A DNA stretch of 64,000 nucleotides, taken from Helicobacter trogontum. Lineage in GTDB: Bacteria > Campylobacterota > Campylobacteria > Campylobacterales > Helicobacteraceae. Where the stretch lies: contig NZ_JRPL02000008.1 in the NCBI RefSeq assembly GCF_000765905.2, positions 39,116 through 103,115 on the forward strand. The letters run 5' to 3'. Position numbers and translations under genes: made by a program. The stretch's first letter is position 1. Every line of letters begins with the position of its first letter. The notes under the pieces are model-generated. The model was not told the DNA's origin, ran no database searches, and saw only the letters and a list, made by a program, of their open reading frames with translations. This document shows, piece by piece, positions 30,571-41,860 of this stretch.

Positions 30571-31620
30571 ATGCAAAGTAAAATATTTTTTGGTTTATTA
30601 TTTTTAAGCGTATGTATTGCAACGCTTATACTTTATCAAGCGTATTTATTTAATATGCTTATTGCTTTTTTGCTTTGTGTTGCTACGATTTGGCTAAAGC
30701 ACTGGTTGCAACGTTATATTAAAAATGTCTTCATGGCATCTTTATGTGCACTTTTACTTATGGTAGGCCTGGTGTTTATACCTGTATTATTTGTGTGTTA
30801 TCGTGCATTTTTGGGTGTGAAAATGATTAACTGGGTTGTCTTACAAGATATATTTGACTCTTCCAAGATAGCTATACAAAATATTTTTGCAAAACTACCT
30901 TTCATGCAAGACTACTTGCCTTCACTGCTCAATGAAATCTCATTTGGAAAAATATCTAGCATAGTCTTAAAAATTTCTAGCATAGTAGGGGAAAATGGAG
31001 TAAAGTTTATTGTTGATGGTTTTGTTATTATTGTATTCTTGTTTGTATTTTTTTACTTTGAAGAGCGATTTTATGCATATATGAAGCGTATATTGCCCTT
31101 TGAAGAAAGACAAATAAGTGAAGTTACCATGGAAGTAAGCGGGACATTGCGACTCGTTTTTCTATCTACTTTTTTTAATGTCGTCATGCAAGGAACTGCA
31201 TTTGGGGTTATTGCCTATTTCTTTGGTTTTGATGGGGTATTGCTTGGTATTTTATATGGAATCTGCTCTATGATTCCAATTGTTGGTGGAGTGATTGTAT
31301 GGCTTCCTATATGTGCTATACTTGTATATCAAGGCGACATTAAGGGGGCTATTATTGTTGGGCTGTATAGTGCAGTATTTATAGGTTTTGTAATAGATAA
31401 TGTTGTAAAACCATGGCTCATTAGCATTGTCAATAAACGTATTTTACGCACACCTTTACAAATTAATGAATTTGTAATATTTTTTGCAATTCTAGCAGGT
31501 ATTGGGGCGTTTGGTTTTTGGGGTATTATTATCGGACCTGCAATCACAGCGCTTTTTATCGCTTTATTGCGTGTGTATGAGCATGAATTTTGCAATGAAA
31601 ATAATAAAATAAGGGAGTAA
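30571..31620 (+). CDS. AI-2E family (PerM/YdiK) transporter
   Basis: Polytopic inner-membrane protein of 349 residues with about eight membrane segments. The C-terminal half has the family pattern: GTAFGVIAYFFGFDGVLLGI, GICSMIPIVGGVIVWLP and GFWGIIIGPAITALF. Substrate is not established for this branch; some members are Na+/H+ antiporters or exporters. Only one base separates its stop from the argC start, with the argC ribosome site inside this gene. Confidence 0.85.
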   Translation: MQSKIFFGLLFLSVCIATLILYQAYLFNMLIAFLLCVATIWLKHWLQRYIKNVFMASLCALLLMVGLVFIPVLFVCYRAFLGVKMINWVVLQDIFDSSKIAIQNIFAKLPFMQDYLPSLLNEISFGKISSIVLKISSIVGENGVKFIVDGFVIIVFLFVFFYFEERFYAYMKRILPFEERQISEVTMEVSGTLRLVFLSTFFNVVMQGTAFGVIAYFFGFDGVLLGILYGICSMIPIVGGVIVWLPICAILVYQGDIKGAIIVGLYSAVFIGFVIDNVVKPWLISIVNKRILRTPLQINEFVIFFAILAGIGAFGFWGIIIGPAITALFIALLRVYEHEFCNENNKIRE

Positions 31621-31621
31621 T

Positions 31622-32671
31622 ATGATAAAAGTTGCAGTTCTTGGTACAAGTGGTTATGGTGGAGCAGAGCTTCTTAGAATCTTAAATGCACATGATGGAG
31701 TTAAACTAAATTATTTTGGTGCAAATACTCAAGCAGGACAAAGGATAGATAAAAGTTTTGGACATTTTTATAAACATTTTGATTCTATCATGGATAATAA
31801 AGAATTAGAATCAGTATGTGAGGATAATGATTGTATCTTAGCAGCAACTCCTCATGATTTCTTAGCTAATATACTTGCACAAGACATGATAGAAAAATGT
31901 GTTGTCATTGATTTGTCTGCAGACTTTCGCCTAAAAAATCCAAAGAAATATGAAGAGTATTATAACTTCACTCATCCAAATATCCCTTTATTAAAAGATT
32001 CTGTATATGGATTGAGTGAGCTTTATAAGGATGAAATTAAACAATCAAATCTTATTGCAAATCCAGGTTGCTATCCTACTTGCAGCACATTATGTATCGC
32101 ACCATTTATAAAACATGGTATCATTGATAGCAAAAGCATTATTATTGATGCAAAAAGTGGAGTGTCTGGAGCTGGTCGTAGCACAAAGCTAGACAATCTA
32201 TTTTGCGAGGTACATGAGAATGTAAAGGCTTATGGACTTATAAACCATAGACATACTGCAGAGATTGAACAAAATTTATCTCATATTGCAGATAATGAGA
32301 TTACACTTAGCTTTACACCCCATTTAATTCCTATGAATCGTGGTATTTTAATCACTGCTTATGCACAACTAGAGAGTAAATATAGCATGATTACAGAACA
32401 AGAGATTCAAAGAATTGTTGAAGATTTCTATGCTGATTGCTATTTTATTAGAGTGCTAGAATATGGAGTGGCACCACAAACACGTTGGGTTAAAGGTAGT
32501 AATTTTGTTGATGTGAGCGTATGCCTTGATAAACGCAATAACAGAGTGATTATGATGGGTGCTCTTGATAATATTGTAAAGGGCGCGGCAGGACAAGCGG
32601 TGCAAAATTTGAATATTCGCTTTGGCTTTGCAGAACATAAAGCGCTAGAACAATTACCTTTGTTTCCATAG
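31622..32671 (+). CDS. argC: N-acetyl-gamma-glutamyl-phosphate reductase
   Basis: NADPH-dependent reduction in arginine synthesis. 349 residues: VAVLGTSGYGGAELLRIL, DLSADFRLKN, VYGLSELY, and the catalytic Cys in NPGCYPTCSTL; SGVSGAGR and TPHLIPMNRGI follow. GGGAG overlaps the end of the upstream gene. H. pylori lacks arginine synthesis, so its presence points to a non-pylori species. No other arg gene is near. Confidence 0.95.
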   Translation: MIKVAVLGTSGYGGAELLRILNAHDGVKLNYFGANTQAGQRIDKSFGHFYKHFDSIMDNKELESVCEDNDCILAATPHDFLANILAQDMIEKCVVIDLSADFRLKNPKKYEEYYNFTHPNIPLLKDSVYGLSELYKDEIKQSNLIANPGCYPTCSTLCIAPFIKHGIIDSKSIIIDAKSGVSGAGRSTKLDNLFCEVHENVKAYGLINHRHTAEIEQNLSHIADNEITLSFTPHLIPMNRGILITAYAQLESKYSMITEQEIQRIVEDFYADCYFIRVLEYGVAPQTRWVKGSNFVDVSVCLDKRNNRVIMMGALDNIVKGAAGQAVQNLNIRFGFAEHKALEQLPLFP

Positions 32672-33108
32672 AAGATAAATAAGCATAATCTAAATTCTTG
32701 GTAAAAAGCATCATACACATCAAAAAACTTCCCTAGTATCTACCTATGATAGATATGTGTTTGCTATATAATCATATTCTATCGCTCTATGCAACACAAA
32801 TAATCTTTGCACATCAAAGACATCTTTTATCATAAAACTTAAAAGACTAATTATGGGTATCTTGATTAGAATCTCAAAATATTAATACTCTTTGTTTGGA
32901 TACTTATAGAGATGATTATCAAGGCTATACAACAATCCTTGCATATAACTACAAAATCATTTACAAAATATAAACCTATCTCTTTTTTTAAGGCTTCTCT
33001 AAACCACACTTCCTAAGAGATTCTCAAAGAAAAATAATTGAATTTGCATTATTTCTAGTTGTAATCAATTTATATGACATCAGACATATAAGTCATAGAA
33101 TAAATTCT
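32672..33108. other. Gene-free convergent spacer
   Basis: 437 bases between argC and flgI. AT-rich, nothing recognised. Confidence 0.45.
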
Positions 33109-34158
33109 TTACAACACTTCAATATCAGCTGCTATAGCACCACTTCGTTTCATCGTCTCTAATATCGAAACAATACTTTGTGGACTTGCCCCAAGTCTTT
33201 GCAATGCGCGTACTACACTTGCAACAGTTGGCGTTTTTCCATTACTACTTAGCGTATTTGTTTTTGGATCAAGTGTCATAGAATCAATTTTTGTGCTTTT
33301 ATCATTTGTATCAAACTCATTAGTAATCTTTAATGTCAAATCTCCATGTGTAAGCACAATAGGCTGCACACTGATACCCAAACCAGACACAATTGTGCCA
33401 GACTTTTCATCAATAACAATTCTTTCCCGAGCAGAGTATGGAATATCTACTTCTTGGACAAGAGCTAAGAACTCAATCATACTTAAATTATCAGGCTTAT
33501 TAATCTTAATAGTTCTAGAATCTAGTGCTTTAGCTGAATTGTCTCCAAACACTTCATTAATCTTATTTTGCACTTTTATGGCATTTTGAAAATCTGATTT
33601 CTTAAGGCTTAAAGTTGTGCTTGCCTGATTTGCAAGATTATAAATAACCTCTTTTTCAATTGTTGCTCCACCATTAATAGTCCCACTCACAAGACTATCA
33701 CCCTTACCAACACTAATTGCTCCTTGAGCCACTGCATAAATCTGCCCATCGACTGCATTCAATGGAGTCATCACAAGTGTGCCTCCTTGCAGAGATTTTG
33801 CATCACCTATACTTGAGATCTTTATATCAATTTTATCACCTTGTCTTGCAAATGGTGGGAGGGAGGCGGTTACCATAACTGCTGCGACATTCTTTGATTT
33901 AATGTCATCAGCAGTAACCTTTACATTCATAGTTTCTAACATGTTTGCCATAGATTGTGCAGTAAATTTGGATCCACCTTTATCACCTGTACCATTTAAC
34001 CCAATGACAATACCATAGCCCATGAGTTGGTTATCTCTCACACCAGCAATATTTGTTAAATCCCCAATTTTTTCTGCGTGTAGAATTGCACCAAACATAA
34101 CACAAACAAAACACAATATACTTAAAATATACTTTATAAGATTTTTAAGTCTCATCAT
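33109..34158 (-). CDS. flgI: Flagellar P-ring protein
   Basis: Periplasmic P-ring protein of the flagellar basal body. After a signal peptide (IKYILSILCFVCVMFGAILHA), the mature protein has KIGDLTNIAGVRDNQLMGYG, GTGDKGGSKFTAQSMANML, SSIGDAKSLQGGTL and the conserved C-terminus LQRLGASPQSIVSILETMK. About 349 residues from the ATG at 34158, which has AAGGA upstream; the longer reading from 34212 is unlikely. A TGCTACAAT -10 element lies about 40 bases upstream. Confidence 0.95.
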   Translation of the reverse strand: MMRLKNLIKYILSILCFVCVMFGAILHAEKIGDLTNIAGVRDNQLMGYGIVIGLNGTGDKGGSKFTAQSMANMLETMNVKVTADDIKSKNVAAVMVTASLPPFARQGDKIDIKISSIGDAKSLQGGTLVMTPLNAVDGQIYAVAQGAISVGKGDSLVSGTINGGATIEKEVIYNLANQASTTLSLKKSDFQNAIKVQNKINEVFGDNSAKALDSRTIKINKPDNLSMIEFLALVQEVDIPYSARERIVIDEKSGTIVSGLGISVQPIVLTHGDLTLKITNEFDTNDKSTKIDSMTLDPKTNTLSSNGKTPTVASVVRALQRLGASPQSIVSILETMKRSGAIAADIEVL

Positions 34159-34190
34159 AATAAATCCTTTTATTACAAAAATCCTTTTTA

Positions 34191-34200
34191 TATTGTAGCA
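34191..34200 (-). promoter_or_regulatory. Predicted extended -10 of flgI
   Basis: TGCTACAATA on the minus strand, 33 bases upstream of the flgI start. Confidence 0.5.
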
Positions 34201-34322
34201 CACTTCGCCCATCTACACTACAATAAGCATCCTTAAAGCAAAAGCAATACCATAGCACTACAAATACATGCGTATTTATTGCTCACAATATTTTTTGTAA
34301 ATAAACCATCATAAAAATAATG

Positions 34323-34328
34323 TATAAT
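34323..34328 (+). promoter_or_regulatory. -10 box of alaS
   Basis: TATAAT preceded by AATG, 39 bases upstream of the alaS ATG. Confidence 0.5.
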
Positions 34329-34366
34329 GCAGACTAGAATACCCAAGAATCAAAAGGAATACATAC

Positions 34367-37339
34367 ATGGATATACGAGCAAAATACATAGAGTTTTTCA
34401 AAAGCAAGGGGCATAAAGTATATGATTCTATGCCCTTAGTGCCAGATGATGCAAGCTTACTTTTTACTAACGCAGGGATGGTGCAATTTAAGGATATTTT
34501 TACAGGTAAAATTCCAATCCCAAACCCAAACATTGCCACAAGCTCACAACTTTGTATCCGTGCGGGTGGAAAACATAATGATTTAGAAAATGTCGGTTAC
34601 ACAGCTCGCCACCACACGCTTTTTGAAATGTTAGGAAATTTTAGCTTTGGAGCATATTTTAAGAAAGAGGCTATTGCTTACGCATGGGAATTTGTGACTG
34701 AAATATTAGGCTTTGATAAGTCACTTTTATATGTAACAATACATGAAAGTGATGATGAGGCATATGAGTTATGGCAGACACATATAGATTCTAGTCGTAT
34801 TAAGAGGATGGGGGATAAAGACAACTTTTGGCAAATGGGCGACACAGGACCATGCGGACCTTGTAGTGAAATATATGTAGATCAGGGAGAAGAATTTTTC
34901 AACGGAGAAGAAGACTATTTTGGTGGCGATGGGGATAGATTTTTGGAGATATGGAATCTCGTATTCATGCAGTATGAAAGAGGAAGTGATGGGAGCTTAA
35001 CGCCTCTACCTAAACCTAGCATTGACACGGGTATGGGGCTAGAACGGGTCATGGCACTCAAAGAAAAAAAGATTAATAACTTTGATACTTCATTATTTGC
35101 ACCGCTTATGCGAAAAATTGAAGAGATAAGCGGACACCAATATATCTCTGATGATGAAAAAAACAAACGAAATCCCATCCAAGCAAATACAACAAATTCC
35201 TATAATAACTCATCATTGGAAGCAACAAAGCTTGGAGGCGATGAGACTATAGCAAGTTTTAGGGTAATTGCTGATCATGCTAGAAGTGTTGCTTTTCTTC
35301 TAGCACAAGGAGTAAATTTTGACAAAGAGGGGCGAGGTTATGTATTACGTAGGATCTTGCGTCGTGCAGTTAGACATGGCTATTTATTGGGTCTAAGAAA
35401 AGCGTTTTTATATGAAGTGGTTGGGGTTGTGTGTGATACCATGGGAACCCATTATAGCTATTTAAAAGAACGCAAAAATGTCATTATGGATCAATGCAAG
35501 GCAGAAGAAGAGCGATTTTTTGAAACCATTGAGCTAGGAATGCAACTTTTCAAGAAGGAATTAGAAAAAATTTTAGGGAAAGAATTTTTGGATTTAGAAC
35601 ATAGTTTTAATAAAAATATCCTTCGCAAAATTATAGAATTAGGAGAAGCATATTGTCGAGGAATATATGCCCTACCTTCTTCAAAATTAATGGAATTTGC
35701 ACAAGGAGCTATAACTCTAGAAGCATTAAAAATCGCTATAGAAAAACACAACACAGATAAACAATTTAAGAATAGCGGTATCCCTTTTTTTAGTGGTGAG
35801 GTAGCTTTTAGATTATATGACACCTATGGATTCCCGCTTGATTTAACGCAGGATATGTTGCGAGAATTTGGCTTAAGTGTGGATATGGAGATCTTTGAAC
35901 AATGTATGCAAGAGCAAAAAAATAGGAGCAAAGCACATTGGAAAGGCAGTGGAGATAGCGTAAAGAATGGTGACTTTAACGCTCTTTTAAGTCAATTTGG
36001 AGAGAATAAATTTATAGGATATGAGTGCATACAAGCAGAATCTAAAATCCTAGCTTTGCTTGATTCTGACTTTAAAAAGGTAGAAACTCTAGTAAGTGGG
36101 GTAGAAGGTTATGTGATGTTAGATCGCACACCATTTTATCCAGAATCTGGTGGACCTGTAGGAGATAAGGGAGGCTTATTTAGTGACAATCCAACTTCAA
36201 TACAACATGTAGCAGCTGCAAACAATGATTTAGAATCCACCTCATCTTGCTCACCTAATACTCCAAAAAACCAAGATTCTAAGACTTTAATGCAACTAGC
36301 AAAAGTCATTGATACTCAAAAATATTTTGGGTTAAACCTCTCTAAAATCCAAACACTAAAATCTCTAAAAACAAATGATAAGGTGATAGCACAAGTAGAT
36401 TCTAGTCGTTTTGAAATCGCCAAGCATCATTCAGCTACCCATTTACTACACTATGCTTTAAGGCAAGTATTGGGCAATCATATTGCACAAGCAGGAAGTC
36501 TTGTGGAGGCAAATCGTTTGCGTTTTGATTTTAGTCACCCAAAAGCTCTTACACAGGATGAATTAGCAAGTATTGAATCTCTTGTGAATATGCAGATCTT
36601 AAACCAGAATCTACAAATTTGTGAAACTATGAGTATAGAGCAAGCAAAGGCAAAGGGTGCTATGGCGCTTTTTGGAGAAAAATATGGAGAGAGTGTGCGT
36701 GTTATTACTTTTGGAGATTCTATTGAATTATGTGGAGGTATCCATGTGCAAAATACCGCAGAGATTGGAAGCTTCTATATTGTGCGTGAGAGCAGCGTAA
36801 GTAGCGGAGTTAGGCGTATTGAAGCAGTGTGTGGCAAGGCAGCTTATACATATGGCAAAGCAGCATTAGAAAGCATGAAAAGCTTAAAAGAACAACTTAA
36901 AACACAAGACGTCTTGCAAGGTGTCGCAAAACTACAAGCTGCACTCAAAGATGCAAAAGATCACGCCAACAAGGCAAAGCAAAGCGTTAAAAGCCTAGAT
37001 TATGAGGAAGTGAATGGTGTAAAACTGATTGTATTGAAGTTAGACTTAACAGAAGCAAAAGAAACAAAAGAAATCATAGATAAAGTAAAAAATGAGCATG
37101 AAAAAGTGGCAATTCTATTACTTACAGAATCTAATGACAAGGTTGCACTCACTGCTGGAGTAAAGGGTATATCAAGTCTTAAAGCAGGGGCGTGGGTGAA
37201 AGAGGTTGCACAAATATTAGGAGGTAATGGTGGAGGCAGAGATGACTTTGCTAGTGCTGGGGGAAAACTTACAGATCCTAAGAAATTACAAGAAGCTCTG
37301 GATTTAGCCAAACAAGTTGCAAGAAAAAGCATAGGTTAA
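34367..37339 (+). CDS. alaS: Alanyl-tRNA synthetase with internal insertions
   Basis: 990 residues, against about 850 in H. pylori. Class II core: [40 protein letters not shown] and [10 protein letters not shown]. The editing domain zinc ligands are present: HHSATHLL near residue 687 and CGGIH near 788. The C-terminal Gly-rich [15 protein letters not shown] is intact. Extra sequence sits near residues 267-290, 400-470, and 604-645 (an N/S/T-rich segment). All catalytic motifs remain, so the protein should work. AAAAGGA precedes the ATG. Confidence 0.95.
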   Translation: MDIRAKYIEFFKSKGHKVYDSMPLVPDDASLLFTNAGMVQFKDIFTGKIPIPNPNIATSSQLCIRAGGKHNDLENVGYTARHHTLFEMLGNFSFGAYFKKEAIAYAWEFVTEILGFDKSLLYVTIHESDDEAYELWQTHIDSSRIKRMGDKDNFWQMGDTGPCGPCSEIYVDQGEEFFNGEEDYFGGDGDRFLEIWNLVFMQYERGSDGSLTPLPKPSIDTGMGLERVMALKEKKINNFDTSLFAPLMRKIEEISGHQYISDDEKNKRNPIQANTTNSYNNSSLEATKLGGDETIASFRVIADHARSVAFLLAQGVNFDKEGRGYVLRRILRRAVRHGYLLGLRKAFLYEVVGVVCDTMGTHYSYLKERKNVIMDQCKAEEERFFETIELGMQLFKKELEKILGKEFLDLEHSFNKNILRKIIELGEAYCRGIYALPSSKLMEFAQGAITLEALKIAIEKHNTDKQFKNSGIPFFSGEVAFRLYDTYGFPLDLTQDMLREFGLSVDMEIFEQCMQEQKNRSKAHWKGSGDSVKNGDFNALLSQFGENKFIGYECIQAESKILALLDSDFKKVETLVSGVEGYVMLDRTPFYPESGGPVGDKGGLFSDNPTSIQHVAAANNDLESTSSCSPNTPKNQDSKTLMQLAKVIDTQKYFGLNLSKIQTLKSLKTNDKVIAQVDSSRFEIAKHHSATHLLHYALRQVLGNHIAQAGSLVEANRLRFDFSHPKALTQDELASIESLVNMQILNQNLQICETMSIEQAKAKGAMALFGEKYGESVRVITFGDSIELCGGIHVQNTAEIGSFYIVRESSVSSGVRRIEAVCGKAAYTYGKAALESMKSLKEQLKTQDVLQGVAKLQAALKDAKDHANKAKQSVKSLDYEEVNGVKLIVLKLDLTEAKETKEIIDKVKNEHEKVAILLLTESNDKVALTAGVKGISSLKAGAWVKEVAQILGGNGGGRDDFASAGGKLTDPKKLQEALDLAKQVARKSIG

Positions 37340-37806
37340 GAGCTTATAATAAAAAAGAACTTCAAGACTAGATGCTTTATCTTGCTTTACAATTCTATGA
37401 AGTATTTTTAGCAACATGAAAGCACTCTCACACATCTGTAGATGATTGAATGATAGAAGTGGAATGATTTAGATTGTGCAGAATGTTTATTGAAATAATA
37501 TATTTTGGATCCTCCTGCAAGACTCAACCTTAAATACAATAAGGCAAGTTTATTGAAACACTAAACAATAAAAGAGATTATCTCTATCATCCAAGTCCTA
37601 ACTTCACATAGACTACTTTTAGGCTGACAAACAAAGAAATTACTGATATACTATCGCAACAACTCAAACGCCCTCTTACAAGATTCTTTGCAATAATATT
37701 ATTTTAGACAACACACCACGCAAACTAAGCTAACCCCCAAACTTCTTGCTAATACTTTTGTGATATAATGTAACTATACTTCCACCATTATACATAAGGA
37801 ATATGT
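37340..37806. other. Upstream region of the repeat-protein pair
   Basis: 467 bases with no gene. A TATAAT at 37764-37769 lies 38 bases before the next start codon. Confidence 0.5.
37764..37769 (+). promoter_or_regulatory. -10 box of the LRR gene
   Basis: TATAAT preceded by TGA, upstream of an AAGGA site and the ATG at 37807. Suggests the LRR and ankyrin genes share a transcript. Confidence 0.5.
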
Positions 37807-39210
37807 ATGCAACAAGCACTCAATGATACTGAATACAAAACCTTACAAGAATGGTTTTATGAGATTTTTGGTGATAAATCTTATAAAAACAAACAAATGT
37901 TTCCTAAAAATTTAGAAGATTTTTTGGAAAATTTCAATAAAGACCACGCCTTAAGTTTTTGCATTAACAAATATAACAACGCAAAAATTTCACAAATAAA
38001 TGCAAGTGTTTTAAAACCTGTGGAATCTATTTTAAAAAAACTTGATATTTGGAATTTAAAGCTAGAAGGCTTGTGCTTAGAAGAATTACCTAGCTTTGTT
38101 TTAGAGTTAAAAAATTTGCAAAAATTAAGCCTATATGAAAATAACTTTTGGCAACTAGATAAAATAAATGAGCTAAAAAATCTAAAAAAACTTAATTTAA
38201 ACCAAAATTGCTTTTGTGAAGTGCCACCACTTTCTTTACCCAATCTCACGCACCTAAGCATATGTGGTAATTTAATAGAAAATAAAAATGAAACAGATTC
38301 CATAGGGCTTAAAAACCTTAATACTCCAAATTTAAAAAAGCTTGATTTAGGTAAAAATGCACTTAATTATTTCCCTAGAGAGATTTTGGAGTTAAAAAAC
38401 CTAAAAAAGCTTAATTTAAGCTCTAATAAAATTACATCCTTGCCGAGTCTTCTTTCTTTGCAAAATCTTAAAATTTTAAATCTTTCTTGTAACGCACTAA
38501 GTGAAATTTCAAAAGAGCTTACCACTCTGCCAAACTTAGAATACCTTGATATTTCTTATAATAAACTCACAAGTCTAGATACTAGCTTTTATGAAGCTAA
38601 GTTTGAGCTTATTAAAGAAGGTAATAAAATCCCGCTTACAGATTATGAAAAAGATCGCACTTCGCATTTAACCCAAAAAGAATTTAAAGCTTTTAGCACT
38701 TGGCTATGGAATAACTGCCATGATTGTGGGCTTATGCTAGAAGATATGCTTGATGAGTTTAGATGGTATGATGATTATGGCTATGACGCACCAGAACTTA
38801 AAGAGTGGTTGTTACAAACCCATGTTTTTGGGCTTCTTAGAGATTGTCCAGAGGTGCATGAGTTACCAAAAGAGTTAGGAAAGCTAAAAGGACTTCAAAA
38901 AATTGATGTCTCTTACCACCCAATTAAAGAGCTTCCAAGCACAATTTTTGGTATAAAAAGCCTAGAATATCTTGATATTTCAGACACGGATATAAATGGG
39001 CTTTCAAGTGAGATTAAAAACTTAGAAGAATTAAAGCTGCTAGATATAAGTGGCACTTTCATAAAATCTCTACCAAAAGAGATTTTAGAGTGCAAGAAAC
39101 TAGAACATATCTTAGTAGATAAAGACTTCATAATCCCACAAAATTTTCCAAAAGATCTTATAAAAACTTCGCTAAGTAAAGAAGAATGGGAAAAATTTAA
39201 CTACAATTAA
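37807..39210 (+). CDS. Leucine-rich-repeat protein
   Basis: 467 residues, no signal peptide. Leucine-rich repeats of about 23 residues occupy two blocks: about residues 85-265 (LKNLQKLSLYENNFWQL, LKKLNLSSNKITSLPSL, LEYLDISYNKLTSL) and about 355-440 (LPKELGKLKGLQKIDV, LEYLDISDTDINGLSSEI). An acidic, Trp-rich spacer with KEFKAFSTWLWNNCHDCG separates them. Cytosolic LRR proteins of this type act as protein-binding scaffolds or delivered effectors; nothing here decides which. A 10-base gap separates it from the ankyrin gene, so the two probably work together. Confidence 0.85.
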   Translation: MQQALNDTEYKTLQEWFYEIFGDKSYKNKQMFPKNLEDFLENFNKDHALSFCINKYNNAKISQINASVLKPVESILKKLDIWNLKLEGLCLEELPSFVLELKNLQKLSLYENNFWQLDKINELKNLKKLNLNQNCFCEVPPLSLPNLTHLSICGNLIENKNETDSIGLKNLNTPNLKKLDLGKNALNYFPREILELKNLKKLNLSSNKITSLPSLLSLQNLKILNLSCNALSEISKELTTLPNLEYLDISYNKLTSLDTSFYEAKFELIKEGNKIPLTDYEKDRTSHLTQKEFKAFSTWLWNNCHDCGLMLEDMLDEFRWYDDYGYDAPELKEWLLQTHVFGLLRDCPEVHELPKELGKLKGLQKIDVSYHPIKELPSTIFGIKSLEYLDISDTDINGLSSEIKNLEELKLLDISGTFIKSLPKEILECKKLEHILVDKDFIIPQNFPKDLIKTSLSKEEWEKFNYN

Positions 39211-39220
39211 AGGAGCAAAT

Positions 39221-41386
39221 ATGCAAAAACCAGCAAAAGTCTTAGAAAAACAACTCATTAATGCAGTAGAAAATCTCAATGTGGAAGCGGTTAAAAAGCT
39301 TTTAGATGAGGGAGCATCTATCAATGCAAAAGTAGAACATTATGGTGAAGAGAGCCATCTTTTTGGCGATCTGTATAGAGACTATTGGCACAACTATCGC
39401 TTTGAAGATAAGCAAAAAGAAGTGCAGTTAATGAAAAAGATTCTAGATCTCTTCTTTGCTAGTAACCAAAAGATTGAAGGCGAGTTCAAAGGAAAAGGCG
39501 ATAATCTGCTTTGCTTTATGATTGAACACAATTATCTGCTAGATTGTGGAAAACTCTTAAGACTAGAGCCTGAAATCAACACCAAAAACATCTATGAAAA
39601 TCCCCTAATGATAGCAGTGCGATATAGAAAAAATAAAGCAGTAGAACTACTACTAAAGCATGGTGCAGATGTAAATCTAGCCGCTAATGCAGGGACACCC
39701 ATAGAGTATGCAATCACTTATAACTTAGAAGTTTTGCCACTTTTATTAGAAAATGGTGGGAGTGTTGATGAGGCGTTTGTAGAAGCGTGTCGTAAGGGCG
39801 ATGAGGGGCTTATAAAAGAGCTTTTAGGCAAAGGTGCTAAGATAGATTCCACAAATAGATATAATCAAAATGCACTCTTTTTCCAAAAAGCCTATACAAA
39901 TAAAAATATTTTTAATATGCTTTTAGAATCTGGAGTAAATATCAACCATAAAGATAAAAATGGCTTCACGCCTATTTTTCATGTGATTTATAATAAAGAC
40001 ACAGATTATTTGGAAATCTTTTTAGAAAAGGGTGCAGATATTGAAGCAAAAAATAATGCTGATATTACACCTGTGCATTATGCCTATAATAGAGGCTTTC
40101 AAAAGGAAGCAAACCTATTAGTAAGATTTGGTGCAAATGTAAATAATCAAGATATTGACGGGATAACGCCACTTATGCAATCTATCATTGAAGGTAAGCA
40201 AAATGCCTTTAAAGCACTGCTAAAAGCTGGGGCTGATATTAGCCTAAAAGATAAAGATGGCGATGATGTGTATTCGCTTATTAAAAGTCAGATTGACAAA
40301 AAGTCCCAACAAGCATGGGAAGAGCTAATAGCTACCACAAAGCCTGTAAAAATCAAAAAGCCAACCCCTAAAAGCACAAAAGTTTCTACTCCTAAAGTCG
40401 CTAAGCTAAAATACTTTCCAACCACCAAAGAAGAGCTTTTAAAGCTTGTGGAAGATAGCAAAGTAAAGCTAGAGACAATCGATACAAGCAAGATTAAAGA
40501 TATGAGTTGTATCTTTAAAGAATCAAAACGCAGAAGCTTTAAAGGCTTAGAAACTTGGAATGTAGAGAATGTGGAAAATATGAAGGATATGTTTCGTGGG
40601 GCAAAGTTTTTTAACCACGATATTAGTGCTTGGAATACAAAATCGCTTAAAAATATGCAAGGCATTTTTTATGAATGCAAGAATTTTAACCAACCCCTTG
40701 ATAAATGGGATGTGAGTAAGGTTACAAATATGAGTTGGGCTTTTTATAGTTGTATAGAGTTTAATCAGCCCTTAGATTCTTGGGATGTAAGCAATGTTAC
40801 TAATATGCAAGCTACTTTTGATGCATGCGGAAAGTTTAACCAACCGCTAAATTCTTGGAATGTAAGCAAAGTAGAAACAATGCGTGCTATGTTTATGGAT
40901 GCAAGGCGTTTTAATCAACCCTTAGATTCTTGGAATACTTCTAAAGTAAAAGAGATGGGGCATATGTTTAATGGGGCATTTTCTTTTAACCAAAATATAG
41001 AATCTTGGGATACTTCTAATGTAGAGGGTATGTCAAGTATGTTTAGTGAGGCAGTTTCTTTTAACCAACCACTAAATAACTGGAATGTAAGCAAGGTTGT
41101 TGATATGGAATGTATGTTTTATGGGGGGTTTGGCGGAGAAGGAGGGGCTATGAGCTTTAACCAACCCCTTGATAAATGGGATGTGAGAAATGTGAAAGAT
41201 ATGGATCGTATATTTTCTAATTGTCGCAAATTTTCACAAAATATTGATAACTGGCAAGTAAGAAAAGATTGTCGCTTTTCATATAATTTTACAGACTTGC
41301 AAGGTGAGTTTGCAGGTAGTAGTTTAACAAAACTACCCAAATGGTATGCACAAATCATAGAGGAACAAAAAGCACAAAAAAAGTAA
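39221..41386 (+). CDS. Ankyrin-repeat protein with BspA-like (DUF285) C-terminal repeats
   Basis: 721 residues, no signal peptide. Residues about 10-380 hold ankyrin repeats (NPLMIAVRYRKNKAVELLLK, GFTPIFHVIYNKDTDYLEIF, GITPLMQSIIEGKQNAFKAL). A linker rich in K, T and P follows. Residues about 430-710 hold roughly ten BspA/DUF285 units of 25 residues built on FNQPLDxWDVSxVxxMxxMF. This combination of a eukaryote-like ankyrin half and a BspA surface-type half is unusual. AAGGAG precedes the ATG. Function unknown; protein-protein interaction is certain to be part of it. Confidence 0.85.
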   Translation: MQKPAKVLEKQLINAVENLNVEAVKKLLDEGASINAKVEHYGEESHLFGDLYRDYWHNYRFEDKQKEVQLMKKILDLFFASNQKIEGEFKGKGDNLLCFMIEHNYLLDCGKLLRLEPEINTKNIYENPLMIAVRYRKNKAVELLLKHGADVNLAANAGTPIEYAITYNLEVLPLLLENGGSVDEAFVEACRKGDEGLIKELLGKGAKIDSTNRYNQNALFFQKAYTNKNIFNMLLESGVNINHKDKNGFTPIFHVIYNKDTDYLEIFLEKGADIEAKNNADITPVHYAYNRGFQKEANLLVRFGANVNNQDIDGITPLMQSIIEGKQNAFKALLKAGADISLKDKDGDDVYSLIKSQIDKKSQQAWEELIATTKPVKIKKPTPKSTKVSTPKVAKLKYFPTTKEELLKLVEDSKVKLETIDTSKIKDMSCIFKESKRRSFKGLETWNVENVENMKDMFRGAKFFNHDISAWNTKSLKNMQGIFYECKNFNQPLDKWDVSKVTNMSWAFYSCIEFNQPLDSWDVSNVTNMQATFDACGKFNQPLNSWNVSKVETMRAMFMDARRFNQPLDSWNTSKVKEMGHMFNGAFSFNQNIESWDTSNVEGMSSMFSEAVSFNQPLNNWNVSKVVDMECMFYGGFGGEGGAMSFNQPLDKWDVRNVKDMDRIFSNCRKFSQNIDNWQVRKDCRFSYNFTDLQGEFAGSSLTKLPKWYAQIIEEQKAQKK
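40530..41290 (+). repeat. In-frame tandem repeats of about 75 bp
   Basis: About ten degenerate copies of a 75-bp unit encode the DUF285 repeats. Words such as TTTAACCAACC and ATTCTTGGAATGTAAGCAA recur, so recombination between units could change copy number. Confidence 0.7.
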
Positions 41387-41860
41387 AGCAAGAGCAATAA
41401 TATTTCAAGAATTTCTCATATTCTACAACTTCTGGCACAAACATCTCACAAGTGGTGCCACAAAACATCTACGAGCAAAACTCAAGGATCTTTGCCTATT
41501 TACACAATAATATAAAATAATAAAAATAAAATTTTTACAAATTAGGACTCATTGTGCAATACGAAATATACTAAGCCATATTCCATATTCACGGATTTTT
41601 AACTTGCAAATATGACTAATACATTGAATACCTCTTGCAAAACCATACATTAAAAATATTTTAATGTGATTAAAATGTGTTATTGAGATAATCTTGAGAG
41701 TGTTAGTGTATATGACTAGATCAAAATTACCTTTTTCTCATAAAAGCTCATACAACACATAACTCAATTTTCAAAACACACCTTTGAATCCATGCTAGAT
41801 AATAGCTGTCATTTGATTAATAGTATCTTATATAGTTTCGATGTATTTCTGAATCTTTTT

